A DNA stretch of 64,000 nucleotides from Ga0077555 sp963746315 (GCA_963746315.1 CAVVAR010000010.1:186001-250000), one strand, 5' to 3'; numbered from the stretch's first letter, positions 1 through 8,871 are shown. Program-made: numbers and translations. The notes: generated by a model not told the origin, from the letters alone.

Positions 1-55
1 TCGATACAAAAACCAGGATAGCTTGCGGGCATCCGACCAGAGGAACCGCAGCGAC

Positions 56-664
56 GTGGCACGCCCTCGCACATTCGACGACGCAACGGTGCTCGATGCC
101 GCCGTAGCCTGCTTCTGGCGGCGCGGCCTCGACGCGACGAGCGTTCGCGAGCTGGCCCAGGAGATGGGGCTGAGCGGACCCAGCGTGTACAACGCCTTCG
201 GGGACAAGCGCGCACTCTTCATCCAGTCGCTGGAGCGCTATGCGGCGACGACGCTACGCCCGCGCCTCTTGCGGCTCGAGGCGATGCCGTCGGCGCGCGC
301 CGCGATCAAGGGCTTCTTCGACGAGATCATCGACCGCTCGGTCGGCGATCCCGAGCGGCGGGGCTGCTTCCTGATCAACTCGGCACTCGACGCCGCGCCG
401 CACGACGCCGAGATCGCCGCTGCCATTGCGGCCTACTTCGCGGAGATCGAGGGGTTCCTGCGGGGACGCGTCGCGGCGGCGAGGGAGGCCGGTGCGATCC
501 CCAGCCGGATCGACGCCAGGGACACGGGCCGAATGCTGCTGGGCATCCTCATTGCGATCCGCGTCCTGTCGCGCACGGGAGCCTCGAAGGCCGAGTTGCA
601 AGCGATGCTCCGGCCGGCGCTGGCCCTGCTCGACGAAGCCGCGCCGGGGAAGGCCAAGAGCTGA
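56..664 (+). CDS. TetR/AcrR family transcriptional regulator
   Basis: A DNA-binding repressor-type regulator of 202 aa. The N-terminal helix-turn-helix of the TetR family lies at about residues 6-60 (ARPRTFDD at the start, then SVRELAQEMGLSGPSVYNAF, the recognition region). The C-terminal ligand domain carries the GCFLINSALDAAPHD stretch seen in one TetR subgroup. I chose the GTG at 56 because AGAGGAA lies about 10 nt upstream and the family usually begins MARPR; a TTG at 23 in the same frame is the longer alternative. It sits 61 nt ahead of a glutathione transferase on the same strand, so it may control that gene and those that follow. The inducer cannot be told from sequence. Confidence 0.9.
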   Translation: MARPRTFDDATVLDAAVACFWRRGLDATSVRELAQEMGLSGPSVYNAFGDKRALFIQSLERYAATTLRPRLLRLEAMPSARAAIKGFFDEIIDRSVGDPERRGCFLINSALDAAPHDAEIAAAIAAYFAEIEGFLRGRVAAAREAGAIPSRIDARDTGRMLLGILIAIRVLSRTGASKAELQAMLRPALALLDEAAPGKAKS

Positions 665-725
665 CACTGTCGCCGAGTTCCGGTCGAGGCATGACGCGTC
701 GACCGTTTGCTGAGGAGAACGTCGC

Positions 726-1409
726 ATGATCAAGTTCTATTTCTCGGGCGCTCCGAACCCGATGAAGGTGGCGCTGTTCCTGGAGGAGGCTGGCGTCGCC
801 TACGAGGCGATCCCGGTCGACACCCGGAAGGGCGACCAGCACAAGCCCGAGTTCCTCAAGGTCAACCCGAACGCCAAGGTGCCGGTGATCGTCGACGGGG
901 ACGCGACGGTGTTCGACAGCAACGCCATCCTCCTCTACCTCGCCGAGAAGACGGGCAAGTTCCTGCCGCCGAATTCGCCCGCCAATCGTGGACAACTGCT
1001 GTCGTGGCTGATGTTCGTCGCCACCGGCGTCGGGCCGTTCTCGGGCCAGTCGGTGCACTTCCAGCACATGGCGCCGGAAAAAATTGCCTACGCGATCAAC
1101 CGCTACCGCTTCGAGGCGATGCGCCACTACTCGCTTCTGAACGATCATCTCGCCTCGCGGAAATACATGGTCGCCGACACCTACACGATCGTCGACATGG
1201 ACGTGTGGGGATGGGCGCGCATGATTCCGTTCGTGCTCGACAAGGAGGCGTTCGCGAAGCTGCCGAACCTGAAGCGTCTCGTCGACGAGGTCGAGGCGAA
1301 GCCCGCCGCACAGAAAGCCCTCGCGCTCAAGGACAAGTTCACCTGGAAGACGGACCTCGACGAGGAGGCCAAGCGCAACATGTTCCGGCACCTCGCCGTG
1401 CAGGCCTGA
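726..1409 (+). CDS. Glutathione S-transferase family protein
   Basis: A 227 aa cytosolic protein with the two-domain GST layout. A thioredoxin-like N domain (about 1-80) contains KVNPNAKVPVIVDGD and the glutathione-binding DSNAILLYLAE segment. An all-helical C domain (about 90-205) follows. It resembles the YfcG/disulfide-bond-oxidoreductase type of GST. A GAGGAG ribosome site lies about 8 nt before the ATG. It follows the TetR gene and precedes a peroxiredoxin-like gene and a haloacid dehalogenase on the same strand, which suggests a detoxification or redox group. The substrate is unknown. Confidence 0.9.
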   Translation: MIKFYFSGAPNPMKVALFLEEAGVAYEAIPVDTRKGDQHKPEFLKVNPNAKVPVIVDGDATVFDSNAILLYLAEKTGKFLPPNSPANRGQLLSWLMFVATGVGPFSGQSVHFQHMAPEKIAYAINRYRFEAMRHYSLLNDHLASRKYMVADTYTIVDMDVWGWARMIPFVLDKEAFAKLPNLKRLVDEVEAKPAAQKALALKDKFTWKTDLDEEAKRNMFRHLAVQA

Positions 1410-1514
1410 AGGCTGCGCCACAGTGCCGTGCTCGCGGGTCGCCCCATGCCGGTCATGCCGTGCAAGCGGGGCGCCCGCAAGCATCCGTGGACAATCCGCA
1501 AACGGAGCGAGATA

Positions 1515-2036
1515 ATGGCTGCAACACAGAAAATCGGCGCGGGCGACCGCATGCCGAGCATCAGGGTCGCGAAGGTGGGTGGCGGCGAGCTCGACATCGC
1601 CGAGATGGACGGCTGGCGACTACTGGCCGTCTATCGAGGCAAGCACTGCCCACTCTGCAAGAAGTACTTCAAGTCGCTAACGGGTCTGCTGGACGGTTTC
1701 GGCGCGGCCGGCGTAACAGTGGCGGCCGTATCGGCGGATCCGAAGGAGAAGGCCGAGGCGGACGTTGCGAGCGAGGGCTGGAGCTTCCCGGTGGGCTACG
1801 GTTTGACGATGGAGCAGATGCGGACGCTGGGCCTTTACATTTCGGAGCCGCGCTCGCCGCAGGAAACGGATCGGCCGTTTCCGGAGCCAGGGCTGTTCGT
1901 GATCAATCCAGAGGGTAACGTCCAGATCGTCGATATCTCGAATGCCCCGTTCGCGCGGCCCGATCTGGCAACGGTTCTGATGGGCATCAATTTCGCCCGC
2001 GAGAAGGGCTACCCGATCCGTGGCACTCTGGCGTGA
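1515..2036 (+). CDS. Peroxiredoxin-like (AhpC/TSA) redoxin domain protein
   Basis: A 173 aa thioredoxin-fold protein. The motif CPLC at residues 45-48, in the context YRGKHCPLCKKYF, is where AhpC/TSA-type redoxins keep their peroxidatic or redox-active cysteines. The rest (SADPKEKAEADV, LFVINPEGNVQIVDISNAPF) follows the redoxin fold to the end. The start is the ATG at 1515 with GGAGCGAG just upstream; an in-frame ATG at 1446 would add residues unlike the family. It probably reduces peroxides or disulfides in the cytoplasm alongside the upstream GST; this role is inferred from the family. Confidence 0.85.
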   Translation: MAATQKIGAGDRMPSIRVAKVGGGELDIAEMDGWRLLAVYRGKHCPLCKKYFKSLTGLLDGFGAAGVTVAAVSADPKEKAEADVASEGWSFPVGYGLTMEQMRTLGLYISEPRSPQETDRPFPEPGLFVINPEGNVQIVDISNAPFARPDLATVLMGINFAREKGYPIRGTLA

Positions 2037-2084
2037 GCCGGTCGCGGAGGTGACAGCGTGCAACGAGCGAAGGAGACCGCAGAC

Positions 2085-2765
2085 ATGACCCGCATCCCCG
2101 TCAAGGCCTGCGTCTTCGATGCCTACGGCACGCTGTTCGACTTCGCGTCGGCGGCGGCGGGATGCCGGGACGTGCTCGGCGACAAGACGGCGGCAGTGAC
2201 GACGCTCTGGCGCGACAAGCAGCTGCAATACACGTGGCTGCGAGGCTTGCAGGGCCTGCACGCCGACTTCTGGCAAGTCACCGGGGACGCGCTCGACTAT
2301 ACGCTAGACACGCTGGGACTCACCGATCCGGCGCTGCGCCAGAGACTGATGGGGCTTTACCTGAAGCTTTTGACGTTTCCCGAGGTGCCGGGCGTTCTCA
2401 GGAAGCTCAAGGCGGACGGCTATGCCACGGCGATCCTCTCGAACGGATCGCCGCACATGCTGACGAGCGCCGTCGAGAGCGCAGGTCTCGGCGACCTTCT
2501 GGACCACGTCATCTCGGTCGAGGAGGTGGGTGTCTTCAAGCCGTCCCGCGCCGTCTACCAGAGGTGCATCGAGGTGATGGACGTACCAGCGTCGAGCATC
2601 GCGTTCCAATCGTCGAACTCGTGGGATGCCTGGGCCGCCTCGGCGTTCGGCATGCGGGTGTTCTGGTGCAACCGATACGGGCAGCGGCCGGAGCGGTTGC
2701 CCGGGCAGCCCGACGCGGAGCTGCACTCGCTTGCCGAACTGCCAGGCCTGATCGCGCTCGGGTAG
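2085..2765 (+). CDS. Haloacid dehalogenase, type II
   Basis: A 226 aa HAD-superfamily enzyme of the (S)-2-haloacid dehalogenase type, which hydrolyses 2-haloalkanoic acids to 2-hydroxy acids through an aspartyl ester. Motif I is VFDAYGTLFD with the nucleophile Asp12. Motif II is the Ser in ILSNGSPHM. The Lys is in VGVFKPSRAVY. The signature SSNSWDAWAASAFGM is typical of L-2-haloacid dehalogenases rather than of general phosphatases. The ATG at 2085 has AGGAG 10 nt upstream; a GTG at 2058 is less likely. It is the last gene of the run from the GST. The true substrate may not be halogenated. Confidence 0.88.
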   Translation: MTRIPVKACVFDAYGTLFDFASAAAGCRDVLGDKTAAVTTLWRDKQLQYTWLRGLQGLHADFWQVTGDALDYTLDTLGLTDPALRQRLMGLYLKLLTFPEVPGVLRKLKADGYATAILSNGSPHMLTSAVESAGLGDLLDHVISVEEVGVFKPSRAVYQRCIEVMDVPASSIAFQSSNSWDAWAASAFGMRVFWCNRYGQRPERLPGQPDAELHSLAELPGLIALG

Positions 2766-2884
2766 GTCGGGTCTCGAAGCGCAAACTCTGCGCGGCACGT
2801 GGGTTCCCGCCTTCGCGGGAATGACGAGGAATTCAGTTGCGCACCGTAGTTCGGGTCGAGCGCTCTGCCGTCGCGAGACCCGAC
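2766..2884. repeat. 119-bp palindrome-bounded intergenic repeat (MITE-like) with internal hairpin
   Basis: Perfect 11-bp inverted ends, GTCGGGTCTCG at 2766-2776 and CGAGACCCGAC at 2874-2884, bound a 119-bp segment that starts immediately after the dehalogenase stop codon. Inside is the hairpin TTCCCGC-CTTC-GCGGGAA (2804-2821). Its flanks spell the dispersed proteobacterial repeat that is often mistranslated as IPAKAGTH or FPRRREP. A 14-bp sequence GTCTCGAAGCGCAA overlaps the left end (2771-2784) and recurs at 2908-2921. No transposase and no target-site duplication are visible. The rest of the gap to 3065 shows no gene. Confidence 0.5.
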
Positions 2885-3065
2885 ACGTCCGGCACACGCC
2901 CCGTCGCGTCTCGAAGCGCAAGAACGACCCGATCGGCGGCAGGGGGGCGCCTCTTCGGCCGGCGGCGAGGCTAAGAGCGACCGAACCGCGCGCTCGCCCG
3001 CATTGACGATCGCGGCCCGGCCGCTGCCCAATCCTGACCCAAATCGCTGCTTATCCGTCGGGCGC

Positions 3066-4169
3066 ATGATGTATCGCGTCACGACGAGGCGGCGAGGTGG
3101 CCGCATCGGTATTCGGGTTGCGCTGGCGGGACTAGCGGCGCTGCTCGTGACCAATGGCCATGGGCGAGCGGAGGCGACCGACGGCGCGGCGTGCACCGAA
3201 TGCGCCAGTGACGCGGACGCGCGGCGGACACGCCTCGGCGCGCTTATCGAGGACGACCCGACACGTGGCCGGATCGATGGGCGTCTCGAAGACAAGCCAT
3301 GGATCGGACAGGACTGGGCGACGATGCCCGTCGCGGTGAAGCAAGCCGAGCAGAGCGTCGACATCGCCACGAGCCTGCAGCACCTCGGCAGCTTCGAGGC
3401 GCGGCGCATCCTACAGAAGATCGAGGAGGCCAAGGCGCTCGCACCCAAGGGGCTGGCAATGCCGAAGCCGTCGACGACAGGGCCGGCACCGCTCGACGTT
3501 TGGAGCAAGGTGGAGGTCAAAGGCCTGGAGAACGAGGTGGCCGAGACGAAGCGAAGCACGGTCGGCGCCGACTACCGGCTGGCCCGAGGTGCGCTTGTCG
3601 GAGTGTCGGCGGAGCTGCGCGACGAAACGCCGACGTTGCAGCAGGACACCCGCCTCTCAGCCTATTTCGCCATCAAGCCGTGGTCGCCAGTGACGCTGGA
3701 TGCCAAGGCGCAGTGGGGTGAGAGCCACGGGATTCTGGACGAGGGACTCGTCACGACGCAGAGTGCCGTGACGGCACGTGTGAGGGGCAACTTCAAGTAC
3801 GAGGGCCTCGTCCTCGCGCCGATGGCAAGCGTGGCGCATGGCGTCGACGAGGCGGCAACGGACAGCCGCGGCGGGGCGGTCGAGAAGAGCACGATCGCGG
3901 TGGCGCCGCGGATCAGCCGGCCGGTCGAGCTCGGTGGAGCGGCCAAGGTGGAGCCGTTCCTGTCGCTGAAGAGTGCGATCGATCTCGGTGCGGCGGGCGA
4001 CGGAGCCGGCTACGGGGTTGTCGACACGACGCGCGCCATCGGGGGCGGCGTGACGTTCTCGCAGCCCAACGCCTATTCGCTCAGCGTCACGACCGACGTC
4101 GAGCAGGCGGCCAGCAGCGACCGCTCGAACGTCAAGGGGCGGCTCGAGTTGAAGCTGCCACTGCGGTAA
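3066..4169 (+). CDS. Exported protein of unknown function
   Basis: A 367 aa protein I do not recognise. The first 36 residues look like a signal peptide: an Arg-rich start, then a hydrophobic IGIRVALAGLAALLV, then small residues. A short CTEC pair follows, then a helical, Glu/Lys-rich region to about residue 150. After that come alternating short beta-like segments (LSAYFAIKPWSPVTLDAKAQWG, GNFKYEGLVLAPMASVAHG), as in outer-membrane or surface beta proteins. It ends LELKLPLR, not the usual terminal Phe. I chose the ATG pair at 3066/3069 over an ORF start at 3003 because the signal-like segment begins there. The export prediction is inference. Confidence 0.7.
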   Translation: MMYRVTTRRRGGRIGIRVALAGLAALLVTNGHGRAEATDGAACTECASDADARRTRLGALIEDDPTRGRIDGRLEDKPWIGQDWATMPVAVKQAEQSVDIATSLQHLGSFEARRILQKIEEAKALAPKGLAMPKPSTTGPAPLDVWSKVEVKGLENEVAETKRSTVGADYRLARGALVGVSAELRDETPTLQQDTRLSAYFAIKPWSPVTLDAKAQWGESHGILDEGLVTTQSAVTARVRGNFKYEGLVLAPMASVAHGVDEAATDSRGGAVEKSTIAVAPRISRPVELGGAAKVEPFLSLKSAIDLGAAGDGAGYGVVDTTRAIGGGVTFSQPNAYSLSVTTDVEQAASSDRSNVKGRLELKLPLR

Positions 4170-4177
4170 AGCGCGCT

Positions 4178-4813
4178 TCAGTGAGCCACGGCGATGGATA
4201 CGGCGCCGAAATGGCAGGCCGTGCCGACCAGGACAAAGGCATGCCAGATGGCGTTCTGGTAGCGCAGGCCGTTCCACAGGAAGAAGACGACGCCGAGCGA
4301 GTAGACGATGCCGCCCGCAGCGAGCAGCACCAGAGCACCCGGGGCGATCGAGGCGGCCAGAGGTTGCAGCGTGGCGATGCCGGACCAGCCGAGCAGCAGG
4401 TAGACGGCAACCGCGAGCCCGTCCCATCGTGCCGCGAGCAGGAGCTTTGCGGCCGCGCCGAGCAGCGCCACCATCCAGACTGCGGCGAACAGCGACAGAC
4501 CGGCCGTTCCACCCATCTTGACCAGGGCGAACGGCGTGTAGGTGCCGGCGATCTTGACGAAGATGGCGGCGTGGTCGAGCCGGCGCAGGATTGGCTTCCA
4601 TGCGGGTACGGGCAGCATGTGATAGGCGCCGGAGCAGCACAGCATCGCCATCAGGCCGGCGCAATAGATGGCCAGTGCGACCGTCGCAGGACCAGGAAGG
4701 TTGTCGACGGCCCAGCCGAGAAGCGCCACGACGGCGACGAGCCCACTCGCAATTCCGATCACGTGGACCACGTGATCAGCCAGGACCTCGCTCTCTGTCG
4801 GTCGCCTGCTCAT
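4178..4813 (-). CDS. Hemolysin III / PAQR family membrane protein
   Basis: A 211 aa integral membrane protein with about seven hydrophobic segments. The PAQR/hemolysin III family hallmarks are present: ADHVVHVIG near the N terminus, CCSGAYHML in the second helix, LDHAAIFVKIAGTYTPFAL, and the final-helix histidines in WHAFVLVGTACHF. These histidines form the metal site in the family. The ATG at 4813 is used; a TTG at 4834 would add 7 residues and neither has a strong ribosome site. It converges with the exported protein upstream, leaving only 8 nt between stops. The bacterial function is poorly defined; a hydrolase role at the inner membrane is inferred from PAQR relatives. Confidence 0.85.
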   Translation of the reverse strand: MSRRPTESEVLADHVVHVIGIASGLVAVVALLGWAVDNLPGPATVALAIYCAGLMAMLCCSGAYHMLPVPAWKPILRRLDHAAIFVKIAGTYTPFALVKMGGTAGLSLFAAVWMVALLGAAAKLLLAARWDGLAVAVYLLLGWSGIATLQPLAASIAPGALVLLAAGGIVYSLGVVFFLWNGLRYQNAIWHAFVLVGTACHFGAVSIAVAH

Positions 4814-4896
4814 CACGGCATAGTACCGCGACAAGCCGTCGCGGGCGAGAGCCGACCAGCGGTTCGGTTACCGAAATGACTCGCGCCCGCCGAGGC

Positions 4897-5685
4897 TTAG
4901 GCGTCGAATGCGATCTCGACGGTGGTATCGTCGCCAAAGCGGGCGGTCATGCGCTCGCCCGGCCTGGCCAGCAGCATGCCGGTCGCCGTGCCGGTCGAGA
5001 CGAGCGCACCTTCGGCGAGGCCATCGCCCCAAACGCGGCGTGCGTTAACGAGCCAGACCAGTGGCGCCAGCGGATCGCCCATGACATCGGCACCACGGCC
5101 CGAGCGGCGAACCACGCCGTCGACCTCGAGCACGACCGGCATGCCGGCGAGGTCGCGATGGCGCCAATCGACAATCTCTAGGCCGATGACATAACGACCG
5201 CTGGCGGCGCCGTCGGCGAGGATCGCGGGGATCGGCGGCAAAGCGCCGAGCGGGAAGCGGCACTCGGCAACTTCGACACCGGCATGGACGGAGGCCACGG
5301 CTGCCGCGACCTCCTGCACGTCGTAGGGCTCGGGCCGGGTCGGCAGCGGAGCGCCCAGGCGAAAGAAGAACTCGCACTCGACCAACGGATCGAGCAGATC
5401 GGCGTGGTGAAAACGGGCCGGCGAAGTCGTCGCAAAGCGCGCGAATGTGATGCCGTAGATCGGCTCTGTGGTCCGCAATCGCTTCTGCATGACGGGCGTG
5501 GTCGCCGCGATCTTCCAGCCAAGCCGCGGCCAGCCAAGCCTCTCCGCCACCAGTCCATTGACGGTGTAGGCCTCGGCGTTCGTTTCCGGGATCAGCTCCG
5601 ATCGCAGATCGCCGATCTGCCGCCCGTCGCGGCGGGCGGACGCGAGCAGATCGGCGAGTTGCCGGTGTCGCTCGGAGGGCGGCAT
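4897..5685 (-). CDS. 2-keto-4-pentenoate hydratase-like protein
   Basis: A 262 aa protein of the fumarylacetoacetate-hydrolase superfamily, closest to 2-keto-4-pentenoate hydratase (MhpD/XylJ type), which adds water to 2-hydroxypenta-2,4-dienoate in meta-cleavage pathways. Family features are the early VNGLVAERLGWPRLGWKIAATTP, VECEFFFRLGAPLP with the metal-binding acidic residues, and the terminal GALVSTGTATGMLLARPGE. No other aromatic-degradation genes lie nearby, so the substrate may be a different 2-keto acid. The start lies 3 nt after the DUF1963 stop, so the two are probably cotranscribed. Confidence 0.82.
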   Translation of the reverse strand: MPPSERHRQLADLLASARRDGRQIGDLRSELIPETNAEAYTVNGLVAERLGWPRLGWKIAATTPVMQKRLRTTEPIYGITFARFATTSPARFHHADLLDPLVECEFFFRLGAPLPTRPEPYDVQEVAAAVASVHAGVEVAECRFPLGALPPIPAILADGAASGRYVIGLEIVDWRHRDLAGMPVVLEVDGVVRRSGRGADVMGDPLAPLVWLVNARRVWGDGLAEGALVSTGTATGMLLARPGERMTARFGDDTTVEIAFDA

Positions 5686-5688
5686 GGC

Positions 5689-6528
5689 TCAGCAGCAATC
5701 CCAGTTGTAGACGACGCGGGAGAAGTCACGTTTGACCAAATCCTGCTCGTGCATGAGGAACTGCGCGACCCCGGCGTCGCCCCACATGATGCCGATGGTC
5801 GTATCGACCGTGAGCAATGTCGTGTCGCCGAGACCGGCTTGTCCCGGGAACGAGCGCGGATCCTGCTGGGTAAATGTGGGGTAGCCACCGAGCCGGATGG
5901 GCGAGACAGCCGCGTCGGCACTCGTCCATTCAGCGTAGGCCTCCATCAGATCCTCGTCCGCGGCGATTTCGGGGAGCAGCCGCTCGAATCGGTAGTCGCT
6001 GATATCGGCGACCATCTGGTCGAGCTGGAACGACAACGCGCGCGGCTCGAACGGGGTCTCGAGCGGCAGGTAGTCGCCGTGAGGGAGCTGGCGCGGGGCG
6101 CTCGATGTGTCGACGGGGCCGCTGGGGTCCTCGTGGTAGATGCAGGCAAAACCGGACCGCACGGTCGGATCGTCGATGTTCATCCCGAACAGATCATTGG
6201 CCGAAATGAAGACCTGGAGCAGACCGGCAGACGGGAACGGCTCCAAGGCCGGCAGCTCGGCGAAATTGATCTGAATGAGGAGATAGAGTGGCGTGCCATC
6301 TGCGCCGCGTGGAAAGCCGCGTCCCTTCGGCCACCACGGGCGACCACCGAGCTGGCAACTGGCCGGACCGAGCGGCGGACCATCGATAACAGCCGCGCCG
6401 ACAACCGGAAGCACGGTGCCGCCAATGGCTGAGACGTAGGGCTCGAGCAGTTCCGGCAGCGGCGGCAACGGATTCTTCACCGCCGCCCGGCCCCTGCTCC
6501 CATAGAGCCATTTGTAGATGTCGGTCAT
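5689..6528 (-). CDS. DUF1963 (YwqG-like) domain protein
   Basis: A 279 aa soluble protein of the YwqG/DUF1963 family. Family features are the early Pro-rich GRPWWPKGRGFPRGADGTPLYLLIQINFAELP, then GLLQVFISANDLFGM, and the C-terminal LGGYPTFTQQDPR, where the family has a conserved GG-x-P-x-x-x-Q segment. The protein ends in two cysteines. The biochemical role of the family is unknown. It lies between gatB and the hydratase-like gene on the same strand with gaps of 5 and 3 nt, suggesting one transcript. The family assignment is firm; no function can be given. Confidence 0.8.
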   Translation of the reverse strand: MTDIYKWLYGSRGRAAVKNPLPPLPELLEPYVSAIGGTVLPVVGAAVIDGPPLGPASCQLGGRPWWPKGRGFPRGADGTPLYLLIQINFAELPALEPFPSAGLLQVFISANDLFGMNIDDPTVRSGFACIYHEDPSGPVDTSSAPRQLPHGDYLPLETPFEPRALSFQLDQMVADISDYRFERLLPEIAADEDLMEAYAEWTSADAAVSPIRLGGYPTFTQQDPRSFPGQAGLGDTTLLTVDTTIGIMWGDAGVAQFLMHEQDLVKRDFSRVVYNWDCC

Positions 6529-6533
6529 GGGGC

Positions 6534-8024
6534 TCAGATGCCGAGCTTGCGCTTCAGGAGGTCGTTGACGACCTGCGGGTTCGCCTTGCCGCCGGAGGAC
6601 TTCATGACCTGACCGACGAACCAGCCGAGCATGGTGGGCTTAGCCTTCACCTGCTCCACCTTGTCGGGGTTTTTGGCGATGATCTCGTCGATCGCCGTTT
6701 CGATGGCGCCCGTGTCGGTGACTTGGCGCATGCCCCGCTGCTCGACGACATCCGCCGGGTCGCCGCCCTCGGTCCAGACGATCTCGAACAGGTCTTTGGC
6801 GATCTTTCCTGAGATGGTACCGGCCGCAATGAGATCGAGGATCGAGCCGAGCTGAGTTGCTGAGACGGGCGCGTGCTCGATGTCGCGAGCCTCCTTGTTC
6901 AGCCGTCCGAACAGCTCGTTGACGACCCAGTTGGCGGCGACCTTGCCGTCTCGTCCCTTGGCAACGGCCTCGAAATAGTCGGCGCTCTCACGATCGGCGG
7001 TTAGCACGTCGGCGTCGTAGCTCGAAAGGGCGTACTGCCTCATGAACCGCGCGTGCTTGGCGTCGGGCAGCTCGGGCAGGCCCTTGGCCAGCTCGTCGAC
7101 CCAAGCTTGCTCGAGCTCGAGCGGCAGGAGGTCGGGGTCGGGGAAATAACGGTAGTCGTGTGCCTCCTCCTTGGAGCGCATGGACCGGGTCTCACCGCGG
7201 TTCGGATCGAACAGGCGCGTCTCCTGGTCGATGGTGCCACCGTCCTCGATAATCGCGATCTGGCGGCGTGCCTCGACCTCGACCGCTTGGCCGATGAAGC
7301 GGATCGAGTTGACGTTCTTGATCTCGCAACGCGTACCGAGCGGATCGCCCGGCCTCCGGACAGAGACGTTGACGTCGGCACGGAGGTTGCCTTTTTCCAT
7401 GTCACCGTCGCAGGTACCGAGGTAGCGCAGGATCGTGCGCAGCTTGGTGACATAGGCCTGCGCCTCCTTCGCCGAGCGGATGTCGGGGCGCGAGACGATC
7501 TCCATCAACGCCACCCCCGAGCGATTGAGATCGACGAAGGAATGCTCCGGGCTCTGGTCGTGGATCGACTTGCCGGCGTCCTGCTCGAGGTGAAGCCGCT
7601 CGATGCCGACCTTGAAGGTCTCGCCGTCGACCTCGATCTCGACCGCACCCTCGCCCACCACGGGTTGCTTGTACTGGCTGATCTGGTAGCCCTGCGGCAG
7701 GTCCGGATAGAAGTAGTTCTTTCGGTCGAAGACGCTGACGAGGTTGATCTGCGCGTTGAGGCCAAGGCCTGAGCGCACGGCCTGCGCCACGCACTCGCGA
7801 TTGATCACGGGCAGCATGCCGGGCATGGCCGCATCGACGAGCGAGACGTGGCTGTTCGGTGCGCCGCCGAACTCGGTCGAGGCGCCCGAGAAGAGCTTGG
7901 CCTTCGAATTGACCTGGGCGTGGACCTCCATGCCGACAACGATCTCCCAGTCTCCGGTCGCGCCTTTGAGGAGGCTCGCCGACTTCCGGCGGGGGGCTGC
8001 TGATGCGGTCGAGATGGCGGTCAT
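6534..8024 (-). CDS. gatB: Aspartyl/glutamyl-tRNA(Asn/Gln) amidotransferase subunit B
   Basis: The 496 aa kinase-like subunit of GatCAB, which activates and transamidates Glu-tRNA(Gln) (or Asp-tRNA(Asn)) with ammonia made by GatA. The GatB signature VDLNRSGVALME is at residues 164-175. The core starts WEIVVGMEVHAQVNSKAKLFSG, and a GatB/YqeY tRNA-binding tail ends KANPQVVNDLLKRKLGI. The ATG at 8024 is preferred to an upstream in-frame start at 8108 because the family starts close to this point and GGAG is upstream. gatA and gatC are not next to it in this window. It heads the run with DUF1963 and the hydratase-like gene. Confidence 0.96.
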   Translation of the reverse strand: MTAISTASAAPRRKSASLLKGATGDWEIVVGMEVHAQVNSKAKLFSGASTEFGGAPNSHVSLVDAAMPGMLPVINRECVAQAVRSGLGLNAQINLVSVFDRKNYFYPDLPQGYQISQYKQPVVGEGAVEIEVDGETFKVGIERLHLEQDAGKSIHDQSPEHSFVDLNRSGVALMEIVSRPDIRSAKEAQAYVTKLRTILRYLGTCDGDMEKGNLRADVNVSVRRPGDPLGTRCEIKNVNSIRFIGQAVEVEARRQIAIIEDGGTIDQETRLFDPNRGETRSMRSKEEAHDYRYFPDPDLLPLELEQAWVDELAKGLPELPDAKHARFMRQYALSSYDADVLTADRESADYFEAVAKGRDGKVAANWVVNELFGRLNKEARDIEHAPVSATQLGSILDLIAAGTISGKIAKDLFEIVWTEGGDPADVVEQRGMRQVTDTGAIETAIDEIIAKNPDKVEQVKAKPTMLGWFVGQVMKSSGGKANPQVVNDLLKRKLGI

Positions 8025-8145
8025 CGTGAAGGCTCCGAATGCCGCTGCGCGCGGGCGGCAGCGCGCGCCAGCCCCACGAGCCGGCGGCTCATGATTTGAG
8101 AGGCGCAATCTAGCAGATCGCCGCCAAGGTCAAAGCGCGGGAGCG

Positions 8146-8871
8146 TCAGTGGTAGGTCCGTCCACCATCGACGGCGAGGGTCGTACCTGTGACGAAGGAG
8201 GATTCGGCCGAGGTCAGGAACAGAATGGCCGAAGCGAGCTCGTCCGGCTGGCCCGGACGGCGGAGCGCGTAGCGGGAGGCGATGGCATTGTCGCGAATGA
8301 ATCCGGCGGTCATGGGTGTCTCGACGGCACCGGGGCAGACGACGTTGACCCGGATCGCAGGCGCCAGCTCCATCGCGATGGCCTTGGACATCGCGATGAC
8401 ACCGCCTTTTGAGGCCACATAGGCCGTGCTGTCCGGGCCGGTGGGCAAGAGGCCGACGCCCGAGCCGATGTTGACGATGGTGCCACCGCCGGCCTGCGTT
8501 ATGAGCGGGGCTGCCGCCTGAATGGCGAGGAACGTACCGGTCAGATTCACGGCGAGGACGTGCTGGAATTGCTCCGGCGAAGTGCTCGCAAGGTTGGCGG
8601 ACGAGAAAATGCCCGCTGCATTGACGAGGCCATCGAGGCCGCCCATGGCAGATGCTGCCTCGGCAATCGCCTTCGAGACGGAGGTTGCGCTCGTCACGTC
8701 TGCGACGACGCCCGACGCCCCGATCGTCCCGGCGGCGCCGGCCACGGCCTCGGGGTTCACGTCCAATATGGCGACGGCAGCGCCTTCACGTACGAACAGC
8801 TCAGCCGTCGCGCGGCCAATGCCGGACGCGCCGCCCGTGATGAGAATTCTGCGCCCCTGAAGCCGTGCCAT
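8146..8871 (-). CDS. Short-chain dehydrogenase/reductase (SDR)
   Basis: A 241 aa classical SDR. The Rossmann cofactor motif is ITGGASGIG near residue 12. NAAG is the structural motif at about 85. The active site has Ser in VNIGSGVG and Tyr/Lys in YVASK. The terminal FVTGTTLAVDGGRTYH is typical. The reaction would be NAD(P)-dependent oxidation or reduction of an alcohol or ketone. A larger open frame continues upstream but reads the ABC-F gene out of frame, so the ATG at 8871 is used. It is downstream of the ABC-F gene with a 74-nt gap. The substrate is unknown. Confidence 0.9.
   Translation of the reverse strand: MARLQGRRILITGGASGIGRATAELFVREGAAVAILDVNPEAVAGAAGTIGASGVVADVTSATSVSKAIAEAASAMGGLDGLVNAAGIFSSANLASTSPEQFQHVLAVNLTGTFLAIQAAAPLITQAGGGTIVNIGSGVGLLPTGPDSTAYVASKGGVIAMSKAIAMELAPAIRVNVVCPGAVETPMTAGFIRDNAIASRYALRRPGQPDELASAILFLTSAESSFVTGTTLAVDGGRTYH

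Noticed and set aside
549..1484. Long open frame antisense to the GST gene
   Set aside because: It mirrors a well-supported GST gene, and its composition (His/Arg/Val-rich, no motif) is what high-GC antisense frames give.
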